A stretch of DNA of 64,000 nucleotides from assembly GCA_030549495.1 (NCBI GenBank), contig JAUIRK010000913.1:124001-188000 (forward strand), read 5' to 3'. The notes beneath the pieces are model-generated. The model saw only the letters and a program-made list of their open reading frames with translations, made no database searches and had not been told where the DNA came from. This DNA is from Nectonema munidae. Its lineage: Eukaryota > Nematomorpha > Nectonematoida > Nectonematidae. Shown piece after piece: positions 10,896 through 21,714 of the stretch (position 1 is the stretch's first letter; each line of letters begins with the position of its first letter). The position numbers and the translations under genes were made by a program.

Positions 10896-12576
10896 AATGG
10901 CGTCTAAAAATTTCTATAAAAGTGTTGAAAAAACAGGAATACATGGAAAAAAAACTTATCAAGTCTATGTAAAATAAAAAGAGATTAAAAAATTCCTTTT
11001 ATTGAAAAATTTCACATCTCTCCCGAATTCCAACAAATCGTCAAGTTCTTGGTAATTTTCTTAATTGTACAAAGCTACGTCTAGATAGAGTGAATATTAT
11101 GATTACAGATATTGAACTGCTTTCGAGAGAAGTATTAAACTTTCCGCGAAATAAATCTCCGCGATAAAAACAGGAAAAACCCATCTAGTAAATTCATTTC
11201 CACACTTTCTAAATTATTGGATATCACAAATCTTAAAGGCGAGTGAAAATAAGGAGTTTTACATCAAGCAAATCGAAAGTTGTGGTAAAATTGGATATTC
11301 TACACTAAAAGAGGCTCCTTTAAAAACAATACATCCAAGAAAACGCATTAGTATTCAAGCAGTATCCAGCCAAGCTGAAGACTATCATCCACCTTATGAC
11401 GATAAGTCCAGTTCTGGATAATCTGCGTATGAACTTTTTTCTCCTTCAACTTTTTCTGGAAAAAATTTGGTTTATAAAAGAGCAAAAACTGGAAAAGCAA
11501 GCTTAGTTGTCACTAAAAACAACATTTCAACACACAAAGCACGAAAAGTTCTTGCCAGTCAGGTATTTGGAAAAAAGTTATTCAAAGTGGAAGAGAAGCA
11601 AAGATAAAAATATTTAAAAAATTACAAAATGATGAACATTTTTGCTTTCACTTTGATGGTAAAAAGCTAGCTGGCGAGGAATATCAAATTGTTTTACTCA
11701 AAAACGTTGTGACAAAAATTAAACTTGGTGTTTTGAAATGTCTTGACGGAACAACAAAAGCGAACTTCATAAGTTAATTGATGAATTTGATGCCTGGAAA
11801 AATATTAGCATGATAATTAGCGACACAACTGCTGTAAACACAGGTCGTTTAAATGGCATTGTTAAACGAATTCAAAATGACATAGTGCACAAAGGGTTTG
11901 AGAAGCCACAGTACATTGGCGTCAGGACTACATTCTTGATTTGCTACTCAAACATGTAATAAACATTTTCATTCCAGAAAATACAAGTAAACCACAACTT
12001 TGCTTTCTTTTTATTGAAGAATTAACTAAAGATTATGAATATTTGAAAAACAAATATCAAAACACGGAAAAAGAAGATGTCGAAGAGACAGGTGAAAATA
12101 CAGGATGGCGGAACGATTTTAAGTTTTTGTATGAACTTTGCCAGGCTTATCGTCACTACAAAAAAACTTTAAGTTGGCCTAAAATACACTGGAAAAAACT
12201 TCCAAACCTAAATCGAGCCTGGTGGAACTCACGAGCAACGTACGTTGTTATGGCTTTTTTTCTTCTGGAGGAAAAGTGCAAGATGTTTGAAGCAGCGTGT
12301 GATTTTATTTGTTATGAGTGGGTCGAGACTTGGTTTGCAAATCAACACTACAAAGAAAACACTTTTAGTAGTTTGTTAAAGGCTTTACAAATTATAGAAT
12401 GCAAAAAAGCAATCAATTGTTTAAAAAGGCATTGGAATCTTGAGAAGTCGAAAATTGATATCCCGAGGTCTAATCAAAATGGAGAGCGGGTCATTAAAAT
12501 TATGGAAGAATTGCATGGAGATTCGAAAAATCATAAATTTCTAAACTTAAAGTTTCTAGCGAAAAACTATTTTTAA
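10896..12576 (+). pseudogene. Second CxxH-type transposase gene, decayed
   Basis: A likely N-terminus at 10,898 (MASKNFYKSVEKTGIHGKK) is followed by broken frames. These contain FCFHFDGKKLAGEEYQ (11,641-11,688), IKLGVLKCLDGTTKA, and in the next frame FDAWKNISMIISDTTAVNTG (about 11,787-11,846), then QYIGVRTTFLDLLLKHV. The last 211 codons (11,941-12,576) are open and end in LKFLAKNYF-stop. The motif DTTAVNTG and overall order match the element at 1-5,385, so both belong to one transposase family though clearly diverged. The C-x2-H motif, preserved in the first copy, is damaged here (GVRTTF where GCQHHI would be expected). Frameshifts near 11,750 and 11,930 inactivate it. Confidence 0.65.
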
Positions 12577-12639
12577 TTTTTTCTTTTGTGTTATTTATTT
12601 ACCTTTTTATTTCTTATAAATAAAGTTAAAAAGACTAAT

Positions 12640-12970
12640 ATAAATTGAATTCTTTAAAATGGGGGAAATTTTCTCTTTTCTAAAATTTATTTTAAAAAAA
12701 GGGGGGAATTTTTTTCTCGAAAGCAAAAATGAATCTTATATTTGTTAAATGTGGATAAAAGTTCCTTCTTTGAAAGTAGTTTCATTAAAAAAAAATTTTG
12801 TAATTACCCTAGCATTCCCGCTTTTATTCTCTTATCTTACATTATCATGTATTCGAATGCTCATTACATCCTAAATGCGATCATCATACATGTTTTATAA
12901 AAAGCAACTCTTACTTATAGAATTAGGGGGTCATTTTGCCCCCCCCCCCCGATGTGCGCCCCTGTTAATT
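12640..12970. repeat. Fragment of a dispersed G/C-run repeat
   Basis: It contains runs of G and a 12-base C run, then GATGTGCGCCCCTG at about 12,951-12,964. The same terminal phrase ends the long repeats at 24,641-24,655 and 48,052-48,066, so this is probably the end of a related element. Confidence 0.45.
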
Positions 12971-13888
12971 AGTTATTCAATTCCTTAAATACATGAAAAT
13001 AAAATTCTTTGTAAGTTTTATTAACAGAAATTTTAAGGGAATCATGAAAAGATCGCGATCTATTCAAATCCTCCCCTGTTATATATATATATATGAGACA
13101 TAGAAACAATTTTTTATAGTCTCGGAACAGAATACGATTATTACAAGACTACATGCCATTAAAGGTGAATAAAATCCCCCGTTGCTTATTTAAAAACAGG
13201 CAACAAAGAGGGTGAGTTTCTGGATCACATGACACCCACGTCTTAAAACGGCCAATACTCAAAATATTTTTATATTTCTGGGGGAACCTGTATTCTAAAC
13301 AACTAGTTTATATTTAAACTAAATAGTATTGAGGGTTAGTATTTATATCTTTAAAATAAATCAATTAATTTTAGTTTCAAAATAAAAAATGGTGTTTATC
13401 CGTAAAAACAAAGTTAAATGCGAAATATGATTTAAAAATTTTTATGAGGAAAAACTAAAAAGAGGAAGACGACATAAAAATTAGTGGTTTGTGTAATGAA
13501 AAAAGAATATGAATTCATAAGAAAAATTAAGCCAAATGTGAAATATGATTTCAAAACTAAAAAAAGTGGAGTTAAATACTACATAGAAATTAGTGGTTAT
13601 TTAAAAAAAATTTACTTGATAAAAACGCAACTAAAAGCATTTACATATTTCTTGCCAAAAAGCCGAATCAACGAAACCAAATATTTATTCATATCTTAGA
13701 ATACTTCAAACATCCTTTATTCAGGATCTAGATGAATAATTTAACGTTTATATCAATCGAGACAAGTAATATATAATAGAAAAAAATATTACCCCAATGT
13801 CAGAAAAATTAAAGGTATTTTTAAGGAATTACATTTAAATATGTTCAGAACCAACTACCAAGAAACAAATATTTGAAATTAGAGATAT
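12971..13888. other. Non-coding stretch downstream of RTF2
   Basis: No gene is supported. A short imperfect duplication is visible: AATGYGAAATATGATTT followed by AAATTAGTGGTT occurs at about 13,420-13,485 and again at about 13,536-13,596. The 71-codon open frame at 13,484-13,699 lies over the second copy, is lysine-rich low-complexity and is not convincing. Confidence 0.4.
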
Positions 13889-13894
13889 TTTATT
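13889..13894 (-). terminator. Polyadenylation signal of RTF2
   Basis: The minus strand reads AATAAA here, about 80 bases past the RTF2 stop codon, the usual spacing for a cleavage/polyadenylation signal. Confidence 0.5.
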
Positions 13895-13972
13895 GATCAT
13901 TTAGAGTCATTATATAAACTGTTCTATACTTTCAAATAAGAATCAAGTAAATTATAGAAATTATGCGAAAGA

Positions 13973-14758
13973 TCAAGATGAGAATATTTCTTTAATAGCC
14001 TTTCTTTGGAAAAGTAAGTTGGATGGGGTTGTAGCTTTTTCATTTTGCATGACACTGTTATCAGCTTCACTTCTAGAAAAGAGAGATTCTGAGGCCGACA
14101 CCTTGAGAAACTTGTTTGGATTGGAGTAGTTGAGGTCTTCGTTTTTCTTCTTCTTTACCGCTGCTCCACCATCTTTCTTCTTACTCCTCTCCTCCTTTAT
14201 CTCATGCAACCTCTTACGCAGTTCCTCTTCTTCGCTTCTACTAGGATTTAGAATGACTAAATCCTTGGCAGGGATATATGCGGTTGCGCAAAGAGGACAC
14301 TTCAAATCGACACTAACTTCTTTGATTGCCTTCAAAGACATGACACAGCCGCACTTCCATAAAAAGCAGAATTTATGAATGCCATTCATTTCTAGCGATG
14401 TGATTGGACAGAGGAATTGAACGTGTATTTCACTTTCTTTCAGAGAAGAAGATGCGATTGAACGATCGTTATTCTTACTAGCTGCTTTATGACATAGTTT
14501 TAGATCCTTAACATCTTTCAAAGATTTAATGTGTGAAAAAGCTGAAAGTTCCTTTGAAATTAGAGCTTTCAAAATCTCTTCTTTGTTGTACAAGTTACCA
14601 AGGCGACAAGACACGACGGGCTCTTGCAAGTCTGTTTGCGACAGAGTACAGCAAAGCCACTTAGCATGAAGAAGTGCTGTTTTATCCGCTTCTTCCGGCT
14701 TCTTCTTCTGTCTAACTAACTCATCGCGTGTTGGAATTGTTCCGCCATCGCATCCCAT
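13973..14758 (-). CDS. RTF2: Replication termination factor 2 (RTF2) homologue
   Basis: This 261-residue protein is a clear Rtf2 family member. It opens with MGCDGGTIPTRDELV, the near-invariant family N-terminus. It then has CTLSQTDLQEPVVSCRLGNL (about 37-55) and LYNKEEILKALI, and a second zinc-binding module with FLCPIT (C117), KFCFLWKCGC (C131, C136, C138) and CPLC (C154, C157). It ends in a lysine-rich tail with NKFLKVSASESLF. Rtf2 proteins act in the nucleus at replication forks: fission yeast Rtf2 promotes site-specific fork arrest, and the human protein is a replisome component removed at stalled forks. The family is usually around 300 residues, so this tail is somewhat short. The coding region is a single exon. 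A splice acceptor 8 bases before the ATG suggests a 5'-UTR intron. A piggyBac element lies only 129 bases upstream of the ATG. Confidence 0.93.
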   Translation of the reverse strand: MGCDGGTIPTRDELVRQKKKPEEADKTALLHAKWLCCTLSQTDLQEPVVSCRLGNLYNKEEILKALISKELSAFSHIKSLKDVKDLKLCHKAASKNNDRSIASSSLKESEIHVQFLCPITSLEMNGIHKFCFLWKCGCVMSLKAIKEVSVDLKCPLCATAYIPAKDLVILNPSRSEEEELRKRLHEIKEERSKKKDGGAAVKKKKNEDLNYSNPNKFLKVSASESLFSRSEADNSVMQNEKATTPSNLLFQRKAIKEIFSS

Positions 14759-14766
14759 TTCCAGAT

Positions 14767-14780
14767 CTTAAAAAGAAATA
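14767..14780 (-). promoter_or_regulatory. Likely 3' splice site in the RTF2 5' UTR
   Basis: Just before the RTF2 start the minus strand reads TTTCTTTTTAAG followed by ATCTGGAAATG. The pyrimidine tract plus AG looks like an acceptor, so the first, non-coding exon would lie further upstream, possibly beyond the piggyBac insertion. This is an inference from sequence shape only. Confidence 0.45.
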
Positions 14781-15226
14781 ATTTTTTTATTAAATCTTGG
14801 TTTCAACAAATTTAATTTACGTATAAACGTATTTTTTTCTTTAATATCTGTTACAAATAAAATAGCTGTTGAGCATTAACAGATTAACCCTCGCACTACA
14901 TACCCCGTGCATTTTCTCCGCGACACAGTTATTTTTGCATTTTATAGGAAACTTTCAATGAACGAAAACCATATGAAGTAAACATAAATTTCCAAAAACA
15001 ACCAGTGGATCGATTAAAGAAAAATTTTGGAAAAAATTATTATTACTACTTAAAATTTTGATTACATTCACAAAATTAACACCAAAATTATAGATGGCGT
15101 TAATCTAATATTGTATACGGGCACTTTAAAATATAAACCTTTGAAAAATTTTTATATTAGAAACTAAGTAAAAAAATAGAATTAAATTTTATTTATTTTT
15201 TTATGAAAGAGTAATAAAAAAACTTT

Positions 15227-16430
15227 TCATATACAGCTTGAGCAGGCAGTTTTTGAATGGTTCTTGCAGATGAAACGAGAACACTTAGAACAAGTTCGTG
15301 TTGTTTTATTTCTTTTATTCAAACATATATAGCAAGCCCCTCTTTTTGAACTTGTTTCTTCATTTGTATCATCTTTATATCCATAAAAAGATAATAAAAA
15401 CTTAATTTGTATAGGAAGTTCAAGAATTGTTGCTCTCACTTTCATGCATTCTTCAGCCAGACGAAAACAAAGATTTTTTATAAAAAATTTTCTACCACTT
15501 TGTTTAGAGTTAGGAAAATTTTCGGGTAAGTTGTATCGTGATACAATCCATGTGTTAAGACAAGTAATGTCTAAATAATTACAGAATGCTGCTAAAGGCC
15601 ATCTTCTACATGGTTTGTATGATCTGTAGTTTCTTATCATCCTATTAGCAGCATCTACCCCTGATTTAAATTTGTTGTAGTAAAGTAAACTTACAGGTTT
15701 AGAATGTTCTCCCATTGTTTCTATGTTTTTATGTTGGGGCGATAAAACGTAAACTACTTTAAAGTTTTTTCTGGCATGTCTCCTAGGTATGTAAGCACTA
15801 AGAGAGGCATAGTCCGAATAAACTGTTTTACTTTCGCATTCAGCAAGTTTTAAGGTCTTGAGATAATCAGCTTTCAATATTCTTGGGATGAATCTTTTGT
15901 TTCCGTTTACAGTACCACATAGAGTTATATCCTTTGTTTGACACCAAACTACTAAATCATGGCTGGTAAAAAATCTATCTGTGAAAATACCACATCCAGA
16001 AGGGACTTGCGTATCTTCAATAAGCCTTTTACAAATATTTATGGCTGAAAAATAAGTACGGTCTGACAGACCAGAAATATAAATTTCTGGCATCAAACAG
16101 TAATAATACTCAGCATCGTTTATATGATAATATTTCATGCCATAGTGACCCGGCTTTTTAGGGTCATATATTTTCAACGGACAACGTCCCCTAAAGCTGA
16201 CAAGTTGTTCATTTATAGTTAAGTGTGAGTGAGGTGTCCAGTAAAATGAAAAAACCTTACAAAAATGATCATGTATTTTTCTTATTGGACTTAACTTATC
16301 ATTTTTATCTCTTTCACTTTTATCATCAAATGTAATAAAAATATGTACAAGTGTAAACATATTTCTGCCTATGCACGCTCTTAAAAAGGGATTTCCATGA
16401 GAAGAAAAAAGATCTGATATTTTAACCTTC
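15227..16430 (-). pseudogene. piggyBac element 1 transposase, catalytic core
   Basis: The 377-codon frame 16,360-15,227 extends upstream without a Met to about 16,430 (KVKISDLFSSHGNPFLRACIG). It covers the DDE core of a piggyBac transposase. The first catalytic site reads LTINEQLVSFRGRCP where the family has TIDEQL, so Asp has become Asn (codon AAT for GAT). The second (GIFTDRFFTSHDL) and third (FKSGVDAANRMIRNY) Asp sites are present. The C-terminus has an intact Cys/His-rich domain: CYICL, CSKCSRFICKNHS, CSSC. With the first Asp lost, this copy should be catalytically dead even before its N-terminal break. Confidence 0.88.
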
Positions 16431-16587
16431 TGGTCACCGTTTTGCCCAACATAGAGTAATGAAGAAAACTATGAAAGCAAATGAAAGATCTGACAATTTT
16501 GATAGTACGTCTTTAAATTCATGTGTTTAGGCTTAGGAGACCTAAAATATTTAGTCTTACTACATAAAATAATTAAAAAGAAAAAAC

Positions 16588-16959
16588 TTACGAGTAGTTT
16601 TTCCCCATCTTGTTCAAAGTCATCTCATAAATATATGTGATCAAATTGACGTCAAAGAACAATTTAAATATTTCTAAAATGTCTTTCGTTCTTTTCATTG
16701 TTCCCTTAGGGCCAGGTGGATCTCTTATGGTGTTTCTTATATTTGTCCTAGGAGTTCTGCCAAAAATTGAAGAACTTGATTCCCATGAAAAAATAGTCTT
16801 GTCAGGCGCAATTAAACTAATGTCAATAACTTCTGTAGTCTCTGAACATGAGGATTCAGAACTTGAAAAAGAACTTACATCAGAGTCAGAGAATCTCACA
16901 TCAACAGATGAGGAGGAAGCAGAAGAACTCATACACAATTTTGAAAAGAGGAAAAACAA
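16588..16959 (-). pseudogene. piggyBac element 1 transposase, N-terminal part
   Basis: This is the Ser/Asp/Glu-rich leader typical of piggyBac proteins, then GRTPRTNIRN, GPKGTMKRTKDILEIFKLFFD and LITYIYEMT, the start of the transposase domain. It ends in GKNYS and a GTAAGT that resembles a splice donor, but joining to the core at 16,430 does not keep the frame with any acceptor I tried, and about 50 conserved residues are missing. I read this as an internal deletion rather than an intron. Confidence 0.7.
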
Positions 16960-17974
16960 TGAGGGAAAACGAAAGAAAGAAAAACAGGATAAACCGCAAT
17001 GGGAAAGCGAACGAGATCAAACGAGAAAAAAACAATAGGAGTGAAGAAAGCAGAATTGTATGGAATGAAACTATAAATTCAATGCAATAACGAAAGAATC
17101 AATAATTATGATTGAATATTGGCTTGAGTTGAAAACAATATAAGAAAGCAAACGCAGATAGAAATGAAAAATGTAAACTGAGATGGATTGTTTTGAAATA
17201 TGGATAAACAACAACTGGTAGATAAATATTGAATTATATACATTCTAATCATATTATATACCATGCTTCAAGCATAAAATATAAAGAGAATCGTATGATT
17301 GTTTATCATTTGTAAAGGGATGGTAAATATTCACATGAGAAACTCATGATTGAGTGTGGTTTAGAGATGGTGTCGTATTTTCATAGATAAATGAACTATG
17401 AGCAGCTTGGCAGAGTAGATATAAATAAAACTTTTCGTTGAGAGAGAGAAATACCTAATTTTCTCTCATTGTCGGACATGAAAATCATTTTTTCTCAAAT
17501 ATGAAGAAAAAAAACTCAATTTTTATGGTGATAAAAGGGCAAGATTTAGTTATCCAACGTACTTGATAAGCTTAGTCCTTATCCAGTTTCTTAGTTAACT
17601 TAAAAAAATAGGAAAGCTGAATTTGAATTAAGTTTTATAAAGGATTTTGAGTACCTTTTACTAAATACGTGCATTTCGATTTATGGAATCATTTAAAATA
17701 TAGATGGCGTTAAATCAAAATTTTTAAAAGTAGAGAAAGTTTGTAAATATAAGTTTTCTAATGAATTTAGATTCTCTATATCACATAAAAATTAATATTA
17801 AGTCAAGTTGAATTTTATTTATTAATAACAAAACAATCTAATTCATTGTTTACAATTTTTCGAATTCACTTTATTCAATTTTTATTTCCTAAGTATATAT
17901 TTAAAATTTGCGGATAAAATACATTGAGTACGTATTCGGAGTAAGTGCAGAAAGACATGTAGTGCGAGGGTTAA

Positions 17975-18687
17975 AAAGCCCTAATTGTATTAGGTAAATT
18001 TCATCAAGAGTGATTTCACTCTAGACATCAAACTACATCATTTTAAACGATAATAATTCTTTGGTTTTTGAAGCGTTGTGGGATTTTTATCTGTTCAAAT
18101 TTTAATATTTTTTGTATCCTTCAAAAATTTCATTAGCTTTTAATATCTTGAATAGAGAAGATATTTGAAAAATAGAAATAATACAATAAATAAAAGAAGG
18201 ATGATGCTGAAGGTTAGCCATCTTTAGTTTGAAATAATAATAATAATATAGACGTAATTATAAAGACGACAAAACTTTATTCAGTGGGATATTTCGACTG
18301 TCCTCAGCCTCTTTCAACCAATATCAAATGAAAATTGTTAAACCTTTAACGTAAGTTTTTTAACGTAAAGGGTTAGGTGAACCACTTTTTCAAATAATAA
18401 TTTAAAAGTTATTTTTTAAAGTTAATTTTTTAATGACCAACTTCTAGCTTATGAATTCTATGCTTTTATTTGAATAGTTTGATGGACATATAACTTAATT
18501 TCACATATCAAAACTTGTTAAAAACGAAATATATTATTTTAGATCAAAAAACAAATCATAACCTAAAAGTTATATTGTCATAAAAGGGAACATATCTCAC
18601 ATCATGTTGGTAAAAAATACATTGAATTTTATTAAGTAAAAAAAATAAAAAAAGCAACAAATTTATTACACGAAAAAGTAATTTTTA
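17975..18687. other. Non-coding stretch between two piggyBac elements
   Basis: No gene seen. At about 18,340-18,375 there is a tight direct repeat of TTTAACGTAA followed by GGGTTAGG. I tested this as a possible end of the next piggyBac but found no partner. Confidence 0.35.
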
Positions 18688-20314
18688 TTACTTTGAATGA
18701 AAAGCGTTAAAGCAGTGCATGTGAAGGGCAACGTTACACTTGATACATCTTTTTTTAGTGCCTTTTTTGCAAAATACGCATATTTTCTGGGTGGGGAGAT
18801 TGCCAAAATCATGATCTTTTGTATCAAATCTAATATCACTGCTGACTTTATTTGTGAAAAAAGGAATTTTAGCTGTTTTGTTTGCCAAGTTTTGCAAAAG
18901 ATACGTGTTGACAATTTCTCGTACGAATCTGAGTTGATCCAATGGTTTTTCTTTATATAGGCAACTTTTTTTGTACAAGAACCAAGAGTTTTGTAAAGAG
19001 GCATGGAACAAAAATCGGAAAAAAGGCCACCACCACTTTTTCAAACGTATGCTCATTTGGTATTGTGTAATATTTTGATTTGATCTATCTACTCCACCCA
19101 TCAATCGGTTATACTCCGCTATTCCATTTGGTTGTGGTATAACTATGACTTTTCTTTTTGAAGAACACCATCTTCTAACACTTTTCAAAGGCTTCACACC
19201 GAGACAGGTCGATGCCAGATTTACTACATTATTGTCTCTCCATGTTATGATAATTATCTTTGAACGAGTGTCGTATCGATAATCTAAACCATTTTTCTTT
19301 AAAAGTTCAAACAAATGTAGGGAGCAGAAATAGTTATCCATCACAAGGTGGTAATTATTTCCTGGTAAAAGATTAGCAAATTTCATCACAACGATTCCTC
19401 CTATTCCGAGTTCTTTGTTGTAGGCTTCAGACTTACCCGCATATGGGGAAACAGAAATAATGTACCCATCTGAAGTGCACATTGTCCAAGTCTTATACCC
19501 GAATCTTATAGGTTTTCCTTTCATGAATTGTTTAGAAGGATGCTTACCATAATATTCTATCATTGACTCATCAATGCTAATAGTTTTTGATTCGGGTATA
19601 TGACATAGAAATCGATTATTTATTTTCTCGTAAAATGGCTTTATTTTTGCTAATTTATCACCTGGTTCTAGGCACAAATTGTCGGCTGAATGAATATAAC
19701 TAAGGACTTTTTCAAACCGATTAGGACTAAATGCCTTAGCTATAGCTATGTTATGCATGTCGTCTTTTTGTTCCCAGAACATTCTAGTTCTACAAACTGG
19801 GCTGTAGCCACTTATTATTAGAACACTTAAAAAAAGTTTCAACTCACATATATCAATACTAAAATTTAAATCTCCTTTATCTCTCCTAGCATACAACAAC
19901 GTTTGTTCTTGAATAAAATCCATAAATTGGTCATCGAAAAAAAGTTCAAAATACTTTACGGGAGAAAACGCATTTATGTCATCTAAAGTGCTTTGGATGC
20001 GTGAATCATTGTCGCAAGACAAAGACTTTATATCTAATTTTTTCCAATCTTGAATCAGGCGTTCTTTTAACTTCTTTTTCAATAAAAATATCATCCTCAT
20101 CACCACATAATTCTTTAGTACCATCAACTTTGTTCACTATTAAATTTGAAGTAGCATTCAATTGATTTCCCGAAAGATTGTCAATTGAAAATTCATGGTT
20201 TTCATCACCGCTATCTCCATCGCTTATTATTGAATTTTCTGGAGGAGATATGAAGATTTTAGCAGAAGAAAACTCATTATCATTTAAAATTGAAAATGCT
20301 TCGTTTACATTCAT
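18688..20314 (-). pseudogene. piggyBac transposase 2 (PGBD-like), nearly intact
   Basis: A 479-codon frame (20,127-18,688) plus an upstream acidic leader in another frame (20,314-20,006, starting MNVNEAFSILND) together give a piggyBac transposase. All three catalytic Asp sites are present: TISIDESMIEYYG, LVMDNYFCSLHLF and MGGVDRSNQNITQYQ. The KKWWWPFFRFLFHA block is present. The C-terminal zinc-binding domain has CVFCKK, CIKC and HMHCFNAFH. Two faults are visible. There is a one-base frameshift near 20,050-20,100, where EDDIFIEKEVKR and IFLLKKKLKERL overlap. There is also an in-frame loss of about 35 residues after LLKKNGL, where the GT(V/I)RxNR motif normally lies. I did not find its terminal repeats. 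Confidence 0.85.
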
Positions 20315-21220
20315 ATTCTAAAATATTTACTCTTATAATACTGATATTTTGCTAGAACACTACCCAGATACTACTTACCCTATCCCAAACACACACACAC
20401 ATGTGCGGACAGAATATCTAAAGACATAGTGTAGAAATACAGAGTATCGAATGGACAATGTGTCGAACAGACAATGATAAATGATAAAGACAGGGAGAAG
20501 ATAAATGATAATGAAAGAGAGAATAGAGTACAATGTATCGAACAGACAATGATAAATGATAATGGGAGAGAAAATAAAGTATCCATTTATTTATTTATCA
20601 TCATTTACATTTATTTTTCAGTCTGTTAGAGATTTAGTCACCAATTAATTTCTTTCAAGATTTAAAAGTTTCTATAAATTTCCATTCTACCAAACCCATC
20701 ATAATGGAAATAATCAAGACTCAAATGGGTGGAAAGAAACTCCGGACAAAATCCCCCTCCCCCTGGATAAAATACCTTCTCTCAAAATGAGAAAGAGGAC
20801 AGAACCCCCCTCTTTTAAACACAAAAACTTGATTATTAGAGTTAGTATTAACACACGCCATAAATTTGATACACAAAAATGACGTGTACAGACAAAAGTC
20901 CTACCTCCATGCATACGTGATAGATAAAGTGAACGAATTTATTGGAAATGTGAAAAACGACATTATTGCAACGGCAGAGCAATAACACAAGGTGAAACAA
21001 TTTGTAAAACTACAGAGCATTCACATCAGCAAGAAGGTTCTCATATAGATGTTATAAAAGTTATACATAAGATAAAAATTCGTTCTCAACATTTATTAAA
21101 ATTCTTATTGTTTTTAGTGTTATATTGTTGTATACTTGTAATCCTTTATCCATTTTATCTTTTCGATACATTGTCGTTTCGACACTCTCTTTCGCCATTT
21201 TGTCCTAGAACCCACACACA
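20315..21220. other. Low-complexity non-coding stretch
   Basis: No gene. A roughly 90-bp imperfect direct repeat (TATCGAA, GACAATGATAAATGATAA) fills about 20,430-20,585, with a short CA run at 20,388-20,402. Confidence 0.45.
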
Positions 21221-21226
21221 CTCACA

Positions 21227-21290
<64 letters not shown>
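21221..21290. repeat. (CA)n microsatellite
   Basis: An almost pure CA dinucleotide tract, with slightly degenerate CACACTCACACC at its left edge. Any open frame across it encodes only Thr-His repeats. Confidence 0.95.
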
Positions 21291-21291
<1 letters not shown>

Positions 21292-21714
21292 AATGAACCT
21301 CTAACATTTGGTGCAAAAATCAAAAAATAATTTCATTGCAGAATATGAAGAAGCTTGCAAATAATAAGTAATTGCATTTTATTTTATTATATATCAATTA
21401 TAACTATTTTTAAAGTTTTGATAACCACATGTAGTCTTTCATGACAATATAATCTAAAAGTTATGTAAAAAAATTGGAAATAATAATCCTTTAGAAAATA
21501 TTTTTTCGATAGTTATGTATCAGGTCTTGTTTTAAACAGTCTAAATTTAATTTTTAATGAAACCGGTGAGCAAGAAGTCGATCCTAGCATACAATAATTT
21601 CAAAACAAATGCAAATTGAAAAATGAGCGTTTTTTCTGTGACATGCAATCATACTTGAGATCATTAATTTTGATGAGATGATGCTTTGCTCTGAAAAATC
21701 AGCCAAATTTGCAA

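Larger units (their letters stand above)
14888..17970 (-). mobile_element. piggyBac element 1 with perfect 14-bp terminal repeats
   Basis: The left end CCCTCGCACTACAT (14,888-14,901) and the right end ATGTAGTGCGAGGG (17,957-17,970) are perfect inverted repeats. Each is flanked by the piggyBac target TTAA (14,884-14,887 and 17,971-17,974). The 3,083-bp element carries a transposase on the minus strand. The phrase TAGATGGCGTTAA occurs near each end (about 15,092 and 17,700) in the same orientation, probably subterminal repeats. The intact ends mean it could still be moved by an active relative. Confidence 0.93.

Noticed and set aside
16637-17090. Two plus-strand open frames rich in Glu/Lys
   Set aside because: They lie antisense to, and upstream of, the acidic Ser-rich leader of the piggyBac transposase. 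The charged composition is a mirror of that leader and purine-rich flank, with no family motif.
18335-18380. Possible terminal repeat of piggyBac 2 (TTTAACGTAAAGGG)
   Set aside because: No inverted partner was found between 20,315 and 21,700, and the words are direct rather than inverted repeats.
21108-21296. Small open frame ending in a His-Thr run
   Set aside because: It is produced by the CA microsatellite.
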